A program made the position numbers and the translations under genes. The notes under the pieces are model-generated. The model searched no databases. It was not told the DNA's origin and saw only the letters and a program-made list of their open reading frames with translations. From Polytrichum commune (Eukaryota; Streptophyta; Polytrichopsida; Polytrichales; Polytrichaceae), in NCBI GenBank assembly GCA_950295325.1, contig OX485805.1, forward strand, positions 33,779,501-33,843,500: a stretch of DNA of 64,000 nucleotides, in the 5' to 3' direction. Each line of letters starts with the position of its first letter. Position 1 is the stretch's first letter. Positions 25,566 through 37,500 of the stretch are shown here, one piece after another.

Positions 25566-26012
25566 GACCCATTTCCCCTTTATTTTCTTGCAGAGGTTGC
25601 GGCACTTCAATTTAGAATGGAGCATCCTTATAGAGTTGGGTGATGTTATGAGGGCCCAACAAAAATTAAAATTTCCGGCTTTTAATGAAGGAACTTCAAC
25701 ACTATTACATGAATGTAGTTTTTGTCTCATCGGGCAGTATGGGCACATTTGTACACTATCTTTACCTTGAGGGTTTGTGGCCAATTCATCTCAAATTATA
25801 ACTTGGACTCTACTAGTTTGGGGTCTTGGAAGCTGATGTCGGTGTCAAATAGAGAGAATAGCATTCGGGTTGCATATTATTTCAAGGTTTTTATGTTGCA
25901 TGAATGAGAGGTCCACTTGTATGCGATGATACCCTCTCTCCTTCAATATCATAGAAAAGTTTGATAATAGAAAAAACTAGCTATTTAAGACTTGTCCACC
26001 TTGCTAGACTAA

Positions 26013-26395
26013 GGCCAGTTCACACGGGGTCCCAAGTCCCAAGTCCCACTCATGTTAGGAAGTCCCAACATGGAGGCAAAGTCTCAACTTGTGAGCCTCG
26101 AGTAATCACTAAAATATGGTTAAATATCATTGAATTTGGATCTTGATTGTTTTATGCAAAAATATTCGTGGGACTTGGGTTGAGAGTTGGGTGTAGTTTT
26201 TTGCTTGACCCAACTCGCAACACAAGTCCCAAGCCTCACCCTCCAGAAAGCGTTGCCATGTAGGCATCCATGTCATAGTTGGGACTTAGGACTTGGGACC
26301 CCGTGTGAAGTGGTAAGTCCTTACTTCCATGCTCTCAATGGTTGAGATTGCATGGATTGACCTCATATGACTTGGGATCACATGTGAATTGGCCC
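26013..26395. mobile_element. Tourist-like MITE with internal repeated ends
   Basis: The left end GGCCAGTTCACACGGGGTCC is complementary, with a few changes, to the right end (GGGCCAATTCACATGTGATC on the other strand). A second, better inverted match of the left end lies inside the element at about 26,283-26,312, so 29 of 30 bases pair there. The flanking trinucleotides are TAA and TTA, an imperfect version of the TWA duplication expected for PIF/Harbinger-derived elements. Confidence 0.6.
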
Positions 26396-26639
26396 TTAGA
26401 TTGACCTCGCGTATAGGTTAACTCTTTACCCGTGCAAATGAGCATAAGTCAACACCAGATTACAAATTATAACTACCTATAACATTTTTTTAATCTATTC
26501 ATGTAGGACCCATAGTAAAAAATTGTTACTATGGTAATATATACTTAAACTAAAGTGGAATGTCAATAGATTAGTGTGAGTCTACCTCATTGCACGTTAC
26601 CAATCTACATGAGTCATTTTTCCACCCAAAAATAAATTT

Positions 26640-26950
26640 GCCTAAATTGAACATAGCTATAACTAGGACACATATGTTTGAGTGATACTACCTGCTCAAA
26701 ATATGTTAAGCATTCAAAGTTCAATAGTCAACATAATTGGAGGGACATATATGACCACTTATTCAAACCCGAGAATCTTCACATTGAACACGAATAAGTG
26801 ATTCATATGAGCCCCATTATTTACAAGAAAAGTGATTATGGCCTCGATCTGGATTGCTAACCAACTTGTACTAATCGTGTGTTCCATATTCTACGAGAAG
26901 TGGGCTAATTGGAAAAAATAACCGTTTAAGACCCATCTACATAATCCGTG
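26640..26950. repeat. Dispersed repeat family R, copy 2
   Basis: Aligns by eye with 49,980-50,330 in the same orientation. It shares a TCAATAGTCAAC block, a GAGGGACATATATGACC block, a GATTCATATGA block, an ACTAATCGTGTGTTCCATAT-like block and GTTTAAGACCCAT. Non-coding. Confidence 0.6.
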
Positions 26951-28689
26951 TACATGAGTCATTTTCCGCCACCTACGAGCTACAATAGTGGCATGCATGG
27001 GCCTTGTGCGGAATGGACAAGGAAATGGTGACCACCATTCAATATTGTACAAGGCAAGGTTCACGGGCTCCCGGAATTAGATTCCGGGTGGGCCTCATTG
27101 TGGATTCTATTCTATGGGTGGAGCCCAAGCAAGGAGGCCACCATTGGGTACCCAACTCTTCCAAACCCATGTCACTATAGATTTTATTCGTAGTTTGCAT
27201 GTGACAATGGCCACACTCATGTGGGTGGCACATTGGACATGAATACGATGACCGTTTGGCTCCTTCCCTCTCTTTCAATGTCGTTCTCAAATTTCTAGTA
27301 GGTGGTTCCGTCATGCATTTCCCGTGAATTTTTTTTACACTCTATGATTTGAAACTAAACAAGTCATATGGTCATTATTGCTTATGTTGGGCAAGAAAAC
27401 CTTTTGACAATTGAGGTGGCGTTCCGAGATTGGGGAAGAAGATGAGTTTCCTCATAGCATGACCCTCGCCGTCTCACATTTTCAATATGGGTTGTTGCAC
27501 TTCATGATTTGAGGGTTAAAAGGGATGAAATCCAAATAGTTTGTGTCCAGTGATCCCATTGAGGGATCCCACCCCAAAAGATACTTAGTCTAGTTTAAAT
27601 TCACGTGGGCCTTATATATTTGCACATGTGAAATGTGATATACTACACGGTTCATGAATTCCATGATGCCTTTGAGTTGTTACAGTAGTACAAACAAATC
27701 AGATAATGCTTCATATTGCAACGATGTCTTCATGCGTGTCAATGTTTTGATATTTCAGTCTACTTCATGTCCACATCTACCAACTTGTACGCTATAAGTG
27801 GGTGTCCAAACAAGGACACCCATCATACAAGTCTCTTGAGTTGCTTGTGTGAATTTGTGAACATAGCATGTCATCATCCTTGGTTCATTTAACTTACTTT
27901 AAGATCATGTTAACCCCTAAAATCTCAAGCCTTACCCACACTACAACATATACTATTCATTTGATATGAAATGAAGGTAGCATGATGATTGAAAAATAAG
28001 AAACAATTGTTGGTATTGATTAAAAGATCACATGCAATATAATTGTTGTTCTCACATTCGATGTCTCACGTCTAAGTACACTCTTCAATGACCTATCATA
28101 TTTTTTGGTTGAATTTAGAGAATTTCCCACATAACATATACTCTTAAGCTCATCATCATGGTTTTCAACAATGGCTTTCCCATCTACCCTCCTCTTGGTT
28201 AGTAAGTCATGCAACCTCACTTTCTTCAAACCTGGCCGAGCAAGGATTACAATCTAGTACAAATCAACAAATATGTGGAAGGCATCACGGGATATAGCTA
28301 TGTCATTAGGAAACCCATGACAACCCAACAACATCAAAAATCACATAAGATGATATCAAGGAGGCTTTTCTTGCTAAAGGGTGGAGTTCTTTCTATCTCT
28401 CGGGGAAGAAACTAGATTATCTCCACCTCAAAGATTTTCTCAAATACGAATGTGAATTGTACTTGAAGCAACCATAGACACCACCACAATGCAAGAGCAT
28501 TGTTGCTTACCACACCGCGAACCATAGACTTGCGATTGAAATTGGACGATTCTTGACTATCCTTATCTCTAGAGATAATAGACTATGCCACTTTTGCTCT
28601 TATGATGTATTTGAAAAAAAAAACACTTTTTGTTTAGTGTCCCCCTATATAAGCCCATTCGAGATAAGTTTTCATCACTATTTGAGAAT
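26951..28689. other. Intergenic, no gene seen
   Basis: AT-rich DNA without supported features. Confidence 0.4.
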
Positions 28690-30100
28690 GTAGTATACTC
28701 CAGACTCCGTAGTATCACACATGTGGCAATCAAAGTGCATGTGATATTACGGAGTTCTCTAGTGTTAACATGGATGTGTGATAATAGAGAATTAGTGTAG
28801 CATGTGACAAAATGAGATAACACATTGCAATGATGAAATTGATGATTTCATACATTGAGCATGGATAATCTCTCAAAGTTGGACACATACGCAAAGCTCA
28901 AACTTTCTCGCATAATATAGCTTTATTAATAGAAAAATAACATGATAACAATATGGCATCTATAGCTAATTTTGTCAACTATTTACATCGACTTAATTCT
29001 TTCAAATCATGCGTGATGCTAGCGATAGCAATCAACTTACGGTACGATTGATGCTACGAACTACCTAGTGAACAATTTACATTTTTTCAAAAAAAACTCA
29101 AAGTTCACACTCTTCTTGTAGTCATTCAACCCTCAACTCTAATCCTAATCCTAATCCTAATCCTCATAGGGGTTTCTTTCTTGAGGCACCTCAAAGTTGT
29201 AAAAGGGGATTATTCTCTAGATCTTAATAGGAATGATCTCATTAGCGATCTTTGTGTTCATACAAGACAACAAGACATTCTCCGTCCAACCACCGTCTAT
29301 GTTGCTTGAAATTTGGTTAGCTAGCTACATTCACTCTGTTTTTTATATTATCTCTAAAGCTAGCACTACAATCAAACTAGGCAATGTTTGATGCTACATG
29401 TACTACTTAGTGAACAATTTGAATATTGCCAAAAAAACTCAAATTTCATCTTCCTTATTGTCAACAAGAAATGAGCCCATGTATGTCAAAGTGCACTCCC
29501 TAGTTAATTACACTAGTTGATGTTGTGCTTAGCCTCAGCCAATGCAATCACATTGGAAACATTGCATATCTAAAGCCACCGAGTACTTACATTCTCTATT
29601 GCTATACTTAGCCTCCATTGCATATCAAAAGCCACTGAAAATATGTTCCATGGCTTTATTGGTAGCAAAGTACCTCACAGTAGTGGAACACTATGTCACC
29701 TAGAAGTCAATTACCTATCTACATCCACTATGTTCTCTCAGAATGTATTTGTTGCTCTTGATTGCAATTGACTGAGGCAACAATTGATGCACCTGAACCA
29801 CTTAGTGAAGGTCCCTTGACTTTGTCATTGAAAGCCATTAAAAACTTGATGTTCCATAACATTTGCAAGACGTTGATTTAGTTTGAGAAGTGCATGCACA
29901 TGGTGCAATGCAAGATATATGGCACAATGCAAGACCCACGATGCAATGTGAGTGTGGGTTGACTTCTTGGGTGGTTTGCATTAGTGGCAAAACCTGTGAT
30001 ATAAGGGACATAAATGTGACAATAAGGAGTGAGATTTGAACTAAGAACATCTATTCCCTAGGGTTTCAGGATATTAGAGAGTGAGTGACATTATGGGGTT
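28690..30100. repeat. Dispersed repeat, second copy of the 1,080-1,400 family
   Basis: Two blocks (28,690-28,820 and 29,990-30,100) match those at 1,080-1,400. A short hexamer run (ATCCTA, about four units) lies at 29,137-29,162. It is not the plant telomere repeat. Nothing coding is seen between the blocks. Confidence 0.55.
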
Positions 30101-30679
30101 TGATATTACGGGGTTTAGGGTGTATTTGGAAGCCTCAAGTTTTTCTTTCAATTGGATCATCAAGTTGACATCTACCTCTATCTCATGGAGACTACTGTAC
30201 TCCCCTAATCTAAAGATTAGTCGGTTTGAAGCCATCCTGATGTACTTTTAGTCCCATTAGCATTTTGACTTCTTGGACTCTAAAATCAATAATATCATTT
30301 CATAGCCCATTTAACTTTGTTTACATAATTTTCAGCTTTAAAACTAAATGAATACTTCACGATCAAACTTTAGTGGGTTCAATTATTAATATTGGGTTCT
30401 AATATTTTATAGCCACTCCACAGTAGCACTTACATAGTCCAAACATCACTTAAATAGGATTTGACAACCAGAGAGAGAACCATGCCCATTTGGACTTGTC
30501 CCATCATTCAAGAGACTCCTGGGATTTTCGAACTAAGGTATGTGGGTGTTATTCGGGTCGTTTTGCATGTTCTCCAACTTCTAACAATTAGATTTCCACA
30601 ATGAAACTTGTGTTGCATTAGCAATCTATGATGAAGCATCAACAAAGAACATGTTGAAAATAAGATTTCCCCTGATTTA
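30101..30679. repeat. Dispersed repeat shared with 58,385-58,515
   Basis: The segment near 30,140-30,290 (GGATCATCAAGTTGACATCT, TACTGTACTCCCCTAATCTA, TTTTGACTTCTTGGACTC) matches 58,395-58,515 in the same orientation with moderate divergence. Class unknown. Confidence 0.5.
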
Positions 30680-30822
30680 GGGCCACTTTACACATGGACC
30701 AAGAGTCACGAGCATGACATTTTAAGGGCGCTTGAAATCATCCAAAGACAATAATGTGGTAAATAAAAATATGTTTTGCAATCCATGGGCCTTCAAGCTT
30801 AGTGTAAAGTGAAAGTGGACCA
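30680..30822. mobile_element. Small inverted-repeat element (Tourist-like, tentative)
   Basis: The left end GGGCCACTTTACACATGGAC after TTA, and the complement of a right part near 30,784-30,820 (CACTTTACACT, AAGGCCCATGG), form an inverted pair. The right boundary and target duplication are unclear. Related ends occur at 32,201 and 34,330. Confidence 0.4.
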
Positions 30823-32200
30823 TGTTAAGGGACCACAATATATTCTATGGACACTTGTAGGTAGTTCCCATATCTATGTAACTTCTTACATTTTCACATC
30901 CTGGAGTTTCACCACTAAAAGTCCAACCCTTTTCACATGGCAACACACATTCATTTTCTATTAAAAGAAATGTACAACACATTAAGAAATTTGCAAAGAA
31001 TACATGTTCATATCAATTTAAATTTCTTTCTCGAGGTTTTTGTGCCTCCACTGCATTTTGTTGCATGTGAATTTTACATACATTTGTGATTTTTTAATAA
31101 ATAATACAACTAGCCCTTTGCTATGTTTTTGATTCAAGTTTTCCTCACAAACAATTCCATATGCCATTTATTATCACCCAAAAATGAAGAAAATGGATAT
31201 AATGTGCATCCCCATCTACCCTAAGTACACATCAAGTTGATATAAATCTTGGAAAAAACATACACTTTTAACCCAATGAAACCCCAAAAAGGTTAGAATA
31301 GTCATTGTATACAAGAGAGACAACATAGTGGACACATTGAACTTGACCAACTTTGGTTTAAGTATGATATCAACAACTTACTCTACAAAAAAGTGGCTTG
31401 GTGACACAAGCCAAGCTTCCTCTCCCCAAAATTTGGTTTGAAATCCCAAGGTCTTGGGCTCTAGTCCCCACCATGGCAGCATAATATTTTCAAAAGTCAA
31501 TAACTAATTAATGGATTTCTTGGGCCCCTAGTTTTGCATCAGACCCACCTCTTTTTGTTGGACTTGATGCAATGTCCGGTAGACCATGAAATATCATCCA
31601 CTAGGGGCCATGTAAACTTTTCATCCATTTAAATTTCTTTGTTCACTCAAACATTGAGACCCTCAAAATCTAGTATAAATTAAACTTGGACTGTCTCCGA
31701 CTTCTTGATCAATCATGTAAGTTGTGTATGGGTCAAGGAGCCCTCAACCTTTCGTGCAAAGTGCCCATTTGTTATTTTTATTCAATATCATGCATGTTAA
31801 TTGATTCTTAATTGAATACATAGGTCCTCCAAATTATGTTCACTATTGTGGAGAAATTAATGAAATTTAAAGACGTAATCTAATCTCATCTAAACATGTA
31901 CATTTTTGAGGTTTGTTCTTTGATACTCACCGTACACAAAAACCACAAATGTGTGTATTTAAAGCTAATAACACCTACATACATTATTATGAATCAACCT
32001 AGTTTAGTTGCCTTTTGATTGTATGAGTACACAACATGGTTTGTGACTGGAGGTTTCCTTGTTGAATTTAAAGGCCTCCTCCCTACCCGGGCTTTTTGTC
32101 TCCACGTCCTCCTCATGAGCAATTTAGGGTTGCGATGATCATTTTTGTTGTATTTTCATTCACATCTCTAAGGTTTCACATCTCTAAGGGTCTTATATAA
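30823..32200. other. Intergenic, no gene seen
   Basis: AT-rich DNA, no supported features. Confidence 0.4.
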
Positions 32201-32350
32201 GGGCCACTTCACACATGAGCCAAGAGCCATGACCATGGAATTGTGAGAGCCCAAAAGAAGTCTCCAAAGGCCGTTTCAAGACACTTCCAAAATCATGTAG
32301 TGTGGTCATGGGTCCTTGAGTGTAGTGTGAAGTCATATGTGACTGGGCCC
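32201..32350. mobile_element. Small inverted-repeat element (Tourist-like, tentative)
   Basis: GGGCCACTTCACACATGAGC follows TAA on the left. The right side, read in reverse, gives GGGCCCAGTCACATATGACT then CTTCACAC and a CCCATGACCA block that pairs with CATGACCATGG of the left side. A further related right-hand end (about 32,615-32,655) suggests nested or tandem copies. Confidence 0.4.
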
Positions 32351-34326
32351 TCCAACCAAATGCTACTAATGCATTTCTATTTATGTGGGGTTCACACATG
32401 ATAAAATATAAGAAATCAATGGTTGTGGGATTTCAAAGTGCCATGATGTCCTGGTTTTGTGTTAGGCCAACCTCCAAGAGGTGGTTTTTGAAAGTAATTC
32501 AAGTGACCATGAAACATGATCCATTTGATGCCATGTAGGAATCCATGTAGACTTTACATCCATCTTGCATTCACTTACTCCAACTTTTCCACCAATGAGA
32601 GTGTTTGACGTGCAATGGTCATGGGCCCTTGGTGTGGTGTATGAAGTGGCCGTAGGCATACAATGGTTCTCTCCAACATTCTCAATTAGCCAAAAATGAT
32701 TAGAGAAGAGATAGATAGGTAATTATAAGTGTGTGTCTATGATGGAGTGATTGTGAATGAAGAGCCACAACTTTGCTCAGAGTTTTAGAAGCTTATATAA
32801 ATATTGTCGGATGTGGCAGTTGTGGTTGGTAGAGAGAGGGAATTATCACATACGAGTGTACCTCTCATCCATCCAACATAAAACTTGACCTCCCATAGGT
32901 TTGTTCCCGATTCATCTCAAATGATATCAAGTAGATTAATTCCGGGTTGTTAAAGCTAATTCTAGTATCAAACTAAAAAAATGTTAACCTCTAGGCTACA
33001 TACTGTATGAGGGGTTTTATGTTGGATGAATGAGAGGCACGCTCGTATATGATAATTCCCTCTCTCCATGGTATGGGTAGTAAATAATCATATGGGTAGG
33101 ATGGTTGGTGGGTGCCGTGGTTTGTCAAATGTCAACGTCCATGTTTAGAACCTCGAAATGCCCCTAGTAAACTTAGTGACACATGAAACTCACTATTCAT
33201 TCGAGATTGTCAACGCTCAAGTTTTGTTAGTCATGGTAGTTCATAAATAGCTCACATAACATTATGTAGTGTTGTACATTTGTGGACCTTGAGAATTATG
33301 CTAGAATAAAACCATGAGATGCGAAACTTATTGGGAGCTTAGTCTGAATTTGAGTCTCCTTGCACATGGTTTCAATGTTGATCACAATAGAAAGAGAACA
33401 AAGCAAGGGTTATGAGTAATATTATGCATGAAGATCATGCACAATGGGTTGTATAATTCTTTTTGTGGTGCATCTAGAAGTATCGATTTAACTATCAATT
33501 TATCCATCACAACAATTATTCGATACCTGTATCCTAAAATGAGAGATTATCGTGACACACATATCCAACAAATATCAAGAAACCTTATGACTAGAGTTGC
33601 AAATCTCATATTAGTTGTGTGGGATATCATTTCCAATATGCATCGATCTAAAACTTGGTCCAACGTGGGTCATAACTTCCGGACTTTTTGTGATGTCTGC
33701 TTGGGGTTCATGGGTCTTCGCAAACTTCTCCATTGTGAATGGAGTGGTTCTAGTAAAAACAAGTTCCTTCCATGTTGAGGGTGGCTAATTCATTCCAATT
33801 GAATCACTAGACTAAGAAAGCATTTCCACATACAACAATTCTTTAAAAAATACACCTATATATAGACTATGCATGAACTATTTCGTGTTTTCACCTTCCC
33901 AAGGGATGTGTTTACACAGACGTCAGGAATCCCTAGCCCCAGGTGTCAGGGATTCGGGCGAACCAACCCAAACACTCGTTCCTTGCTGGATGCTTAAACC
34001 CTTGTCTCCAAGGAACCAGTGTACGAGTTGGTTCGCCCCCAAATAGGTGTCAGGTGGATAGTACTCTGGGAAGGTACCTTGGGAGTTTATTGTAAATGTC
34101 TTTTGTTATCTCGGAGTCCATAATAAATACAACAAAGACCGGTCCTGCTGCCTGCTGAGCTGCAACATGAGCTGCAACATCTCGAAGAAGTGAGGCGAAG
34201 AATGTCTTTAAGTCTTTAATGTCCTCTACCTCAGCATGCTACACTTGCAATGTCGCACAGTATCATGCAGCTTCGCAGCTCAAAGATTTCTCGTGTTCAT
34301 AATTATGATGTCAAACACTCCTTTGG
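32351..34326. other. Intergenic, no gene seen
   Basis: AT-rich. The frame at 33,428-33,778 (+) is open for 116 codons from an ATG but has no domain that I recognise. Confidence 0.4.
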
Positions 34327-34329
34327 TAA

Positions 34330-34893
34330 GGGCCGGTTTACACCATGGACCATGCAGTTGGACCATGGAAGATAGCCTTTTTCCATGGCTCGACTTCATG
34401 GTCCAACTTCCATGGTCTGATTTCTTAAAAAACCAATTTACAAAGTCTTTGGGCCTCTCTCTAGGTGTAAATCAAACGTGGACCAAGAGGAATGACCATG
34501 CATCAAAAATTGAATGTGCTGATTTTTTTTAATATATGTCTAAAAAGGCAGTTTTGAAAAAAATTCAAGTTTGACCATTTTTTGTCTTTTTTTGTCTTCG
34601 TCTTTTCTTCCAAATTTTTTTTCATTGAAATTTTATTATAAAAATATTTCTTTGCCATGGGAGCTTGCGTTTTTCTACCAAAGCACCTCTTTTGTCTCTC
34701 CCACCTCAAAACCCATTGGACCATGTCAATGGATAATGTAGGCCTTAAATATGTCTTTTGGGGAACTTAAACTTCACTTTGACTCTTTTTTTCCTTGGTG
34801 TAAACTGAAGTGGTCCCGAGACGAGTTCAACAACCAATCACAAATTTTACTGGGCCTTGGGACAACTTCATTGTCTGTGGTGTAAACAACCCC
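34330..34893. mobile_element. Tourist-like MITE (PIF/Harbinger type), 564 bp
   Basis: Left end GGGCCGGTTTACACCATGGA. The right end read in reverse is GGGGTTGTTTACACCACAGA. Both are flanked directly by TAA (34,327-34,329 and 34,894-34,896), the 3-bp TWA duplication typical of Tourist elements. The termini also fit the GGG..TGTTT pattern of that group. There is no transposase inside, so it is non-autonomous. Confidence 0.8.
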
Positions 34894-34896
34894 TAA

Positions 34897-35829
34897 GATA
34901 AATTCACAAAAGTGCAAACTCGTCTTCATAATTTTACAAACCAATTAGCAATAGGTTCCATCAATTTCATTGGAATCATGAACCAAGTTCATTGTATAGT
35001 CAACCAATTTAATTTGAACTTTCAACCAATTTCACTACATGTTGTGAATAATGTCATGACTTGGTACCTATATTCACAACTTCACAAAATCAATTTTATG
35101 AACTGTAATTTCATGTAGCTAACACTCTTCCGACAACCGAATCCAAAACCACATTACACTCTCAGATCCACAAGATTGCGCACTCCAATTACATTGGGTT
35201 TACGTTGCTTGCTTTGATGTACAACAATCAAAGACCAAAGAAGAACCGGCATGGCTTGCTTCCAGCTTTGAGGTATTATAATCAAAGACTAAAGAAGAAC
35301 CACAAAATAAACACAAAATAAAGAGGAACCAATGGACAACAAGAAGGCAAAGGACGTGTACGAGGAGGCGAGAAGTTGAGAATACGAAAACTACAAAGTG
35401 CAAAAAGATTTATAAAATTGATTTGGAAGATTCATGAAGCTGCTAGAGGTAAACGTCCACTATCATGAAATTAAGGTGTGCCAAATGTCAAGTTGGTTTA
35501 GAAGAATCATGAACAAATTTAGAAGGTTTGCAAAATTGAACAAGTTCTTAACTAAATTCAAACAATTAAGGAGTCTACATTTTTTATTTAATTTAGTTAA
35601 TGATGGTTACTGTTGAGTTAATTAGGAAATCAATAATTGAAGTCCTAAAACATTATAGTAGATAAGAATGGGATCGGGGCACTCCTGACGGCCATATTAT
35701 TCTTGGCTCCAAGTAAGAGGACAAGTATTTATAATAAAAGAGAAGTAGTAAAGTATACTACAAATTTCACAATACATTATCATAACAAGTTTAATGTTCA
35801 ACATCATCGGGAGGTCTCCCCATCTATAA
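34897..35829. other. Intergenic, no gene seen
   Basis: AT-rich. Short frames at 34,912-35,118 (+) and 35,200-35,403 (-) are low-complexity and have no recognisable domain. Confidence 0.4.
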
Positions 35830-35837
35830 CATTGGAA

Positions 35838-36603
35838 CTCGGGGGGGGGGGGGGGGCAGCGTGTTAAAAAGTTAAGGATATAGGTGCACGGGGAGGTCAC
35901 TTCATTGTCAAGTTGACACCACGTGCGGACAAAGTTTGCTACCCCTATATTACATGTCATATATAATTTTAAAATTTATGATATTTTTTCTACATATACA
36001 TAACCATTGATAGTATGTTTTGTATACTTTTTTGAAATTTTTAGTCATCTTTATTTTTTTAGTAATTGTTTTAGTTCAATTCTGTGTCATTCTAGTTAGA
36101 AATGGTATGTTTTATGAAAAAAACAAATCATCAAATTTAGTTACCACTTTTGACTATGTCATAGGTACTGTGTATATCTACTCATGAAAAAAAATTGATA
36201 AAATTTTGACCCATTTTGGTGGTGCAACTTACCAAAAAAAGATTTTTTTTGGTCGCACGTGGTGTTCAACTTGACAATGGAGTGATCTACCCGTGTATAG
36301 GTGCGAACAACCACTATTTTATAGGGGGGTATTACTTTCAATTCTCTTTTTTTTTTCACATGCTATCATTATGTAAATTTCTACTTTGGGTTAATAGGAA
36401 AATGGCTTGCATTACTTATAATTCCAAAGTACCTATTGTTCCATACCCTATAGTACTTTAAAGATGTCCAATGCCATTTTTGATACCCTATATTACTCTT
36501 AAGTCGATTTATAATTTTTAGCTCCCATGTTTTTAAAATACCCTATCATTTGTTCGCACGTATATTGCTACTCCAACCAATGACTACCCCCCCCCCCCCC
36601 GAG
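35838..36603. mobile_element. MITE family B, copy 1, interrupted by MITE A
   Basis: It begins CTCGGGG... with a run of about 17 G and ends in a C run followed by CCCCGAG. Inside the G/C runs the inverted repeats continue imperfectly (GTGCGAACAA on both sides). The flanking 8-bp duplication is CATTGGAA (35,830-35,837 and 36,604-36,611). Without the inserted 409-bp MITE A and its 8-bp duplication the element is about 349 bp, matching copy 2 at 37,143-37,492. Non-coding. Confidence 0.88.
35887..36295. mobile_element. MITE family A, copy 2, nested in MITE B
   Basis: A 409-bp element, same orientation and ends as 7,310-7,719, with few differences. Its 8-bp duplication TATAGGTG (35,879-35,886 and 36,296-36,303) occurs once at the equivalent place in MITE B copy 2 (near 37,186-37,193), which is therefore an unoccupied site. 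The insertion and its target duplication can be read directly. Confidence 0.93.
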
Positions 36604-36611
36604 CATTGGAA

Positions 36612-37134
36612 ATAAAATACACTCAACAAAATACATTATAAAATGAAACACATGTGGAGATTAAAAATGGGATTTGGGAATACAACTTATACATATAAAA
36701 GCCCCAGTGGCATGGTCACTGATGGTCATGGCAAAGATGCATACACTCATTACGCAATTGACTTGCGGCCTAAAGATTCGAACTTCACTATATTGTCTTT
36801 GGCGAGGTGCCTTTGTGCATTGAAAAAACCTCTAGTACGTAATTCCAAAAAGCTATTTAATGAACGGCCATTGAACTATTATTTAGAGAAACTTTTATGG
36901 AGCAAAGCCAAGTGAGCATATCTTTTATTTATGTTTTTTGAGATTCATTTTCTTTCACACTTGAGTATGGGGATGCCTCCCGATGCATGTGCGTTGGACC
37001 TAGATGTTGGTCACTGTAAGTTATGCTACAAAGTATATGGATAGATTAGGAGGCTATTGATTTCAATTATTTCATTAAAGGATATGTTGAGGAGCTTGTG
37101 AGGTTGAAGGAAATGCATATTTTCCAAGTTCTTT
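36612..37134. other. Host sequence between two MITE B copies
   Basis: It includes an ATG-started open frame of 90 codons (36,643-36,915 +) rich in basic and aromatic residues, with no domain that I recognise. It may be part of a larger decayed element that continues right of 37,501. Confidence 0.3.
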
Positions 37135-37142
37135 GTGGACAA

Positions 37143-37492
37143 CTCGGGGGGGGGGGGGGGGGGCAGTGTGTTAAAAATTTAAGGATATAGGTGCGAACAA
37201 CCACTATTTTATAGGGGGGTATTACTTTCAATTCTCTTCTTTTTTTCACATGCTATCATTATGTAAATTTCTACTTTGGGTTAATAGAAAAATGGCTTGC
37301 ATTACTTATAATTCCAAATTACCTATTATTCCATACCCTATAGTACTTTAAAGATGTCCAGTGCCATTTTTGATACCCTATATTACTCTTAAGTCCATTT
37401 ATAATTTTTAGCCCCCATGTTTTTAAAATACCCTATCATTTGTTCGCACGTATATTGCTACTCCAACCAATGACTACCCCCCCCCCCCCGAG
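37143..37492. mobile_element. MITE family B, copy 2 (intact, empty of MITE A)
   Basis: A 350-bp element with ends CTCGGGG.../...CCCCGAG flanked by the 8-bp duplication GTGGACAA (37,135-37,142 and 37,493-37,500). It is about 97% similar to copy 1 outside the nested insertion. An 8-bp duplication is typical of hAT elements, but the poly-G termini are not the usual hAT ends. Confidence 0.9.
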
Positions 37493-37500
37493 GTGGACAA

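Noticed and set aside
29137-29162. Interstitial telomere repeat
   Set aside because: The unit is a hexamer (ATCCTA type), not the plant heptamer CCCTAAA, and only about four units occur.
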